Assembly (NCBI GenBank): GCA_026686845.1
Contig: JAIVEN010000020.1
Coordinates: 3,065,501-3,129,500 of the forward strand
Length of the DNA: 64,000 bases
Direction of reading: 5' to 3'
Source: Adenanthera pavonina
Taxonomy: Eukaryota > Streptophyta > Magnoliopsida > Fabales > Fabaceae
Shown here: positions 61,340-64,000 of the stretch, piece by piece
Layout: each line of letters begins with the position of its first letter
Position numbering within the stretch: the first letter of the stretch is position 1
The notes under the pieces: generated by a model
What the model saw: the letters and a program-made list of their open reading frames with translations, nothing else
Databases searched by the model: none
Told to the model about the DNA's origin: nothing
Translations under genes and position numbers: made by a program

Positions 61340-62437
61340 AATTTTTTTAGGTTGTTAATATGAGGCAAGTTCCCTTCAATGCCTTAAAAAAGCTTGAATT
61401 AGATCATCTTTCACATGGTATCAAAGTTTATACAGCCAAGTGATTAAGAATTCAAATCTTTAAAAATCTTAAGCTTGACCCATTTGTAAAGCACCAAATA
61501 TATAATAATCGTAATGTTTGATTATAGGGACAGGAAATTATGTGATGGATCGACAGATCTACACATGGAACCTACATGTGGGAGGCCACTGGGGCTCAAA
61601 TTTGACAGAAAAACATGTAATCTTTACATAGCAGATGCTTATTTTGGCCTCTTAATGGTAGGACCTGGTGGTGGTGTGGCTCAACAGCTAGCCATTTCTG
61701 ATGATGATGGTGCTCCCTTCCATTTCCTCAATGCCTTAGATATTGATCGATGACCAAATTGGGGTCATTTATTTCTCAGATAGCAGCACTCTATTTCAAA
61801 GAAGGTACACATCGCCCTTCTGTTGCAAATTTGGATCGATTCACCTCTTTATTTCTTTCATACCTTTAAATTCAAATCAACTTTACAATTTCCTCTTTGT
61901 GGAAGGGAATACCAATTGGTAGTCCTCACGGGAGACAGAACAGGAAGATTGCTGAAATATGATCCAAGTAGCAAGAAAGTACAAGTCTTGCTTCAAGGCT
62001 TAGCATTCCCAAATGGTGTGGCTTTAAGTTAGGATGGCTCATTCCTTCTATTAGCAGAATCAAGTTTTAAGGTCATCCGCAAGGTTTGGCTTAAAGGGTC
62101 CAGGGCTTACACTGCCGAACTTTTTACACAGCTTGAAAGGATCCCAGATAATATCAAGAGAAACAAAAATGGAGATTTTTGGGTGGCGCTGAACACTTAT
62201 AGGGCTGTGCTTCAAAGTGCAGATGATGTAAGTATGCAGAAGCAGGCTCAGGTTCTATGGAGGAGAGAAGACCCTGTTGGAGTGAAGTTTGATGAAAATG
62301 GAGAGACTTTGGAGGTTTTGGATGGAGGAGGAGGCCAAGGGCTAAACTCTGTGAGTGAAGTGGAAGAGTATGATGGGAGGTTGTGGATAGGGTCTGCTGT
62401 TAAAGATTATGTTGCTATAGTGTCTAGCTTTTTATAG
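61043..62437 (+). pseudogene. SSL-F, recently inactivated strictosidine-synthase-like copy
   Basis: A near-complete duplicate of SSL-E: exons 61043-61299, 61528-61804 (277 nt) and 61906-62437. Disabling changes: the start codon is ATA where SSL-E has ATG; TGA at 61247-61249 replaces a Trp codon in exon 1; a 4-bp insertion near 61747 (GATCGATGACC) shifts exon 2; and TAG at 62030-62032 replaces Gln in exon 3. The TATA box is also lost (60876-60882). Splice sites, including the GC donor (ACAG|GCAAGA) and the TTATAG acceptor, survive. Upstream in-frame ATGs (60995 and 61022) could start only a short peptide. The high identity to SSL-E outside these changes indicates a young pseudogene. Confidence 0.92.
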
Positions 62438-63023
62438 ATTATGTTGTTGTAATAATGTCTAGCTTTTCAATTTAGTAGTAGTCAAAAGACCTTTCAAATA
62501 TTTGTGGGAGTTATGTATGAAATTATGAATGGAAACAGACTATTCTTTTTTGGGTGAAATAAAAAGACTATTTCAAATTTTTTATATAACTACTTCATGC
62601 GTTTCTAAGGCATATTGTAAGAGTTTATTAATTGTTTGAATTAAAATATAAGTCATTTTGTAATATTTAAAGAGTATTAAACTTTTTTTAATTGTATCTA
62701 AAATATTTATGATAAAAAGAGAGATTAAAAGAGATATAATTATGACAATATTATAATTTAATGAGAGTAATATTGAAAAATTTTGGTAATTTTTGAAAAT
62801 TTCAACAATCCCAACTAATTTTCTTAATTTGTGTAACATAATTAAAAATGACTTATAAATAAAAATAAAGAGAGTATAAGTAGGTATAATATATATATAT
62901 TTGCATGAGACTCAAGATGAATCAAACTCCTTAAAAATACCACATCTAATCTTTATTTTAAGAACCATTTTAGAAGTTTTTACCTGATTGTTTTTGTAAG
63001 ACCACACACATTCACAGAACTTT
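62438..63023. other. SSL-F 3' flank
   Basis: 3'UTR-like sequence ('gtctagcttttcaatttagtag'), whose copy recurs at 63428, then a MITE and AT-rich sequence. Confidence 0.5.
62591..62878. mobile_element. Stowaway-like MITE
   Basis: Left end TACTTCATGCGTTTCTAAGG; right end AAAAATAAAGAGAGTATA; TA-bordered and AT-rich. The interior resembles the MITE at 28563 and 43514. The terminal repeats are eroded. Confidence 0.5.
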
Positions 63024-63560
63024 GAGCGAAGGGTTTAACTCTGAGCGAAGTGGAAGAATATGATGGGAGGTTGTGGATAGGGTCAGCTATTAAAGATTAA
63101 TTATGTTGCTAGAGTTAATAATGTCTAACTTTTATAGATTACACCCCCCATTTCATTTCTTTTCTAGTTCTAGAGTTTTAATTTTGTTCCAAATATATTG
63201 TTGTTTTAGAATTTTAATGTATTATTAATGCCTTTTTCCAACTGTACCCTCCTTTCATTCAATTCAATACAAGTCATTTAATTAATTCAATATTTGTTTT
63301 TAAATGATGGACATTTTAGTCAAATTCTTAATAAAATTTATTATAATTAATAATTTTTTTTTTGTATGTGTGTAATAACCTTAAAAAAAAAGAAGAAATT
63401 GAACGAAGAGAGCTTGTTGGTGTGATTATATCTAGCTTTTCAATTTAGTAGTAGTCAAAAGACCTTTCAAATATTTGTGGGAGTAAGGTATGAAGTTATG
63501 AATGAAAACAGACCATTCCTTCTTGGTGAAATAAAAGTAGACTTTCTAGAGCAAATCCAA
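63024..63560 (+). pseudogene. SSL-G, duplicated SSL 3' tail split by a MITE
   Basis: 63024-63142 matches the last 100 or so bases of SSL-E/F exon 3 (GAAGAATATGATGGGAGGTTGTGGATAGGGTC) with small indels that break the frame. After a MITE, 63420-63560 continues with the SSL-F 3'UTR ('tctagcttttcaatttagtagtagtcaaaagacctttcaaatatttgtggg'). No other SSL-G exon is present. Confidence 0.85.
63143..63411. mobile_element. Stowaway-like MITE inside the SSL-G tail
   Basis: Ends CCCCCATTTCATTTCTTTTC … AAAGAAGAAATTGAACGAAGAG are imperfect terminal inverted repeats. The block is absent from the homologous position in SSL-F (between 'tagatta' and 'tgttg'), which confirms an insertion of about 270 bp. Confidence 0.7.
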
Positions 63561-64000
63561 ACTAGTTAGGATTGAGTCATGTAGGAGCACAAAGTGCAAT
63601 AAAACTCTATCATTAAATATTTAAGTTGGTACAACCCCAACTAATTAAATTAAGCACTTGGTAGTTAAAAGTGGATTATTTTGATATTACTAAAACTTGA
63701 AAAAGAAATTAATTCTTTATTAGTTTTTTAAATATGATAGATAAAATAAAAATATTTAAAATTTTTAAAATAATAGATAAAATAGGATGGGAGGAAATAT
63801 TAATTTGTTATCATGTTGAACGGGAAGTTTCCAAGACTGAACAAATTAAAGACTGAACAAACTAAAATTGTTACGCCACCTTTGCATTAACTTTACTGTG
63901 AGTCATCAGTTACCACTCCAGAGAATAAAATGTTATAAATTATGAGACCTAATGAGTGAGTCCCATGTCTATGTATTCAATGTTTAAAAGGGAATTGTCT
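63561..64000. other. AT-rich sequence at the window end
   Basis: No gene or bounded repeat is seen; the window may cut off further array members. Confidence 0.45.

Noticed and set aside
18032..62437. A true strictosidine synthase / alkaloid biosynthetic gene cluster
   Set aside because: The proteins belong to the wider SSL family. No tryptophan decarboxylase, P450 or other alkaloid gene is in the window, and the catalytic residue was not verified, so only the family name is given.
1..64000. tRNA genes, CRISPR arrays, bacterial-type operons
   Set aside because: I looked for these and found no supporting pattern. The sequence is plant nuclear, and the phased 29-bp repeat has no spacers.

Overview
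This is a plant nuclear window, almost certainly from a eudicot. It is very AT-rich and its genes carry introns. It holds an S-adenosylmethionine decarboxylase (SAMDC) gene with the plant-type overlapping tiny/small upstream ORFs, a tandem family of strictosidine-synthase-like (SSL) genes, and plant transposons: Stowaway-like MITEs, a copia fragment, a Helitron, a Cassandra TRIM and a gypsy-type solo LTR. The species cannot be named from the sequence alone.

Layout. (i) 1-3.55 kb: a complete SAMDC gene on the minus strand, with an intronless main CDS and a leader of three introns; the third splits the conserved uORF. (ii) 3.55-14 kb: no convincing gene; a 1,024-bp fold-back transposon with 10-bp target duplications, microsatellites and smaller repeats. 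(iii) 14.6-26.4 kb: two diverged copies of one segment, each ending in an SSL gene. SSL-A is intact. SSL-B is dead: it has a frameshift in exon 1, and exon 2 plus the start of exon 3 are replaced by a 5'-truncated antisense copia element. (iv) 26.4-37.1 kb: intact SSL-C and the decayed, exon-1-less SSL-D, among MITEs and a 29-bp minisatellite. (v) 38-41 kb: minus-strand RPA1/DUF223-like exons. (vi) 45.8-52.6 kb: a decayed minus-strand Helitron (Rep + PIF1 helicase) containing a gypsy-type solo LTR and a Cassandra TRIM, both with exact 5-bp target duplications. (vii) 57.3-63.6 kb: intact SSL-E, recently dead SSL-F, and SSL-G, a duplicated 3' tail split by a MITE.

Gene relations. The SSL copies share one structure: three exons, with a 273-nt middle exon in the intact copies and both introns in phase 2. 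They form a birth-and-death array, with three readable copies (354, 347 and 353 aa) and at least four dead or partial ones. Intron 1 starts with GC rather than GT in all five copies where it can be read. SSL proteins are secreted or vacuolar six-bladed beta-propeller hydrolase-like proteins; nothing here shows that they make strictosidine. SAMDC is the polyamine-pathway decarboxylase and has no evident functional link to the array.

Exon coordinates come from reading splice sites by eye and by comparing paralogs, not from transcripts. Transposon borders without a stated target duplication are approximate.
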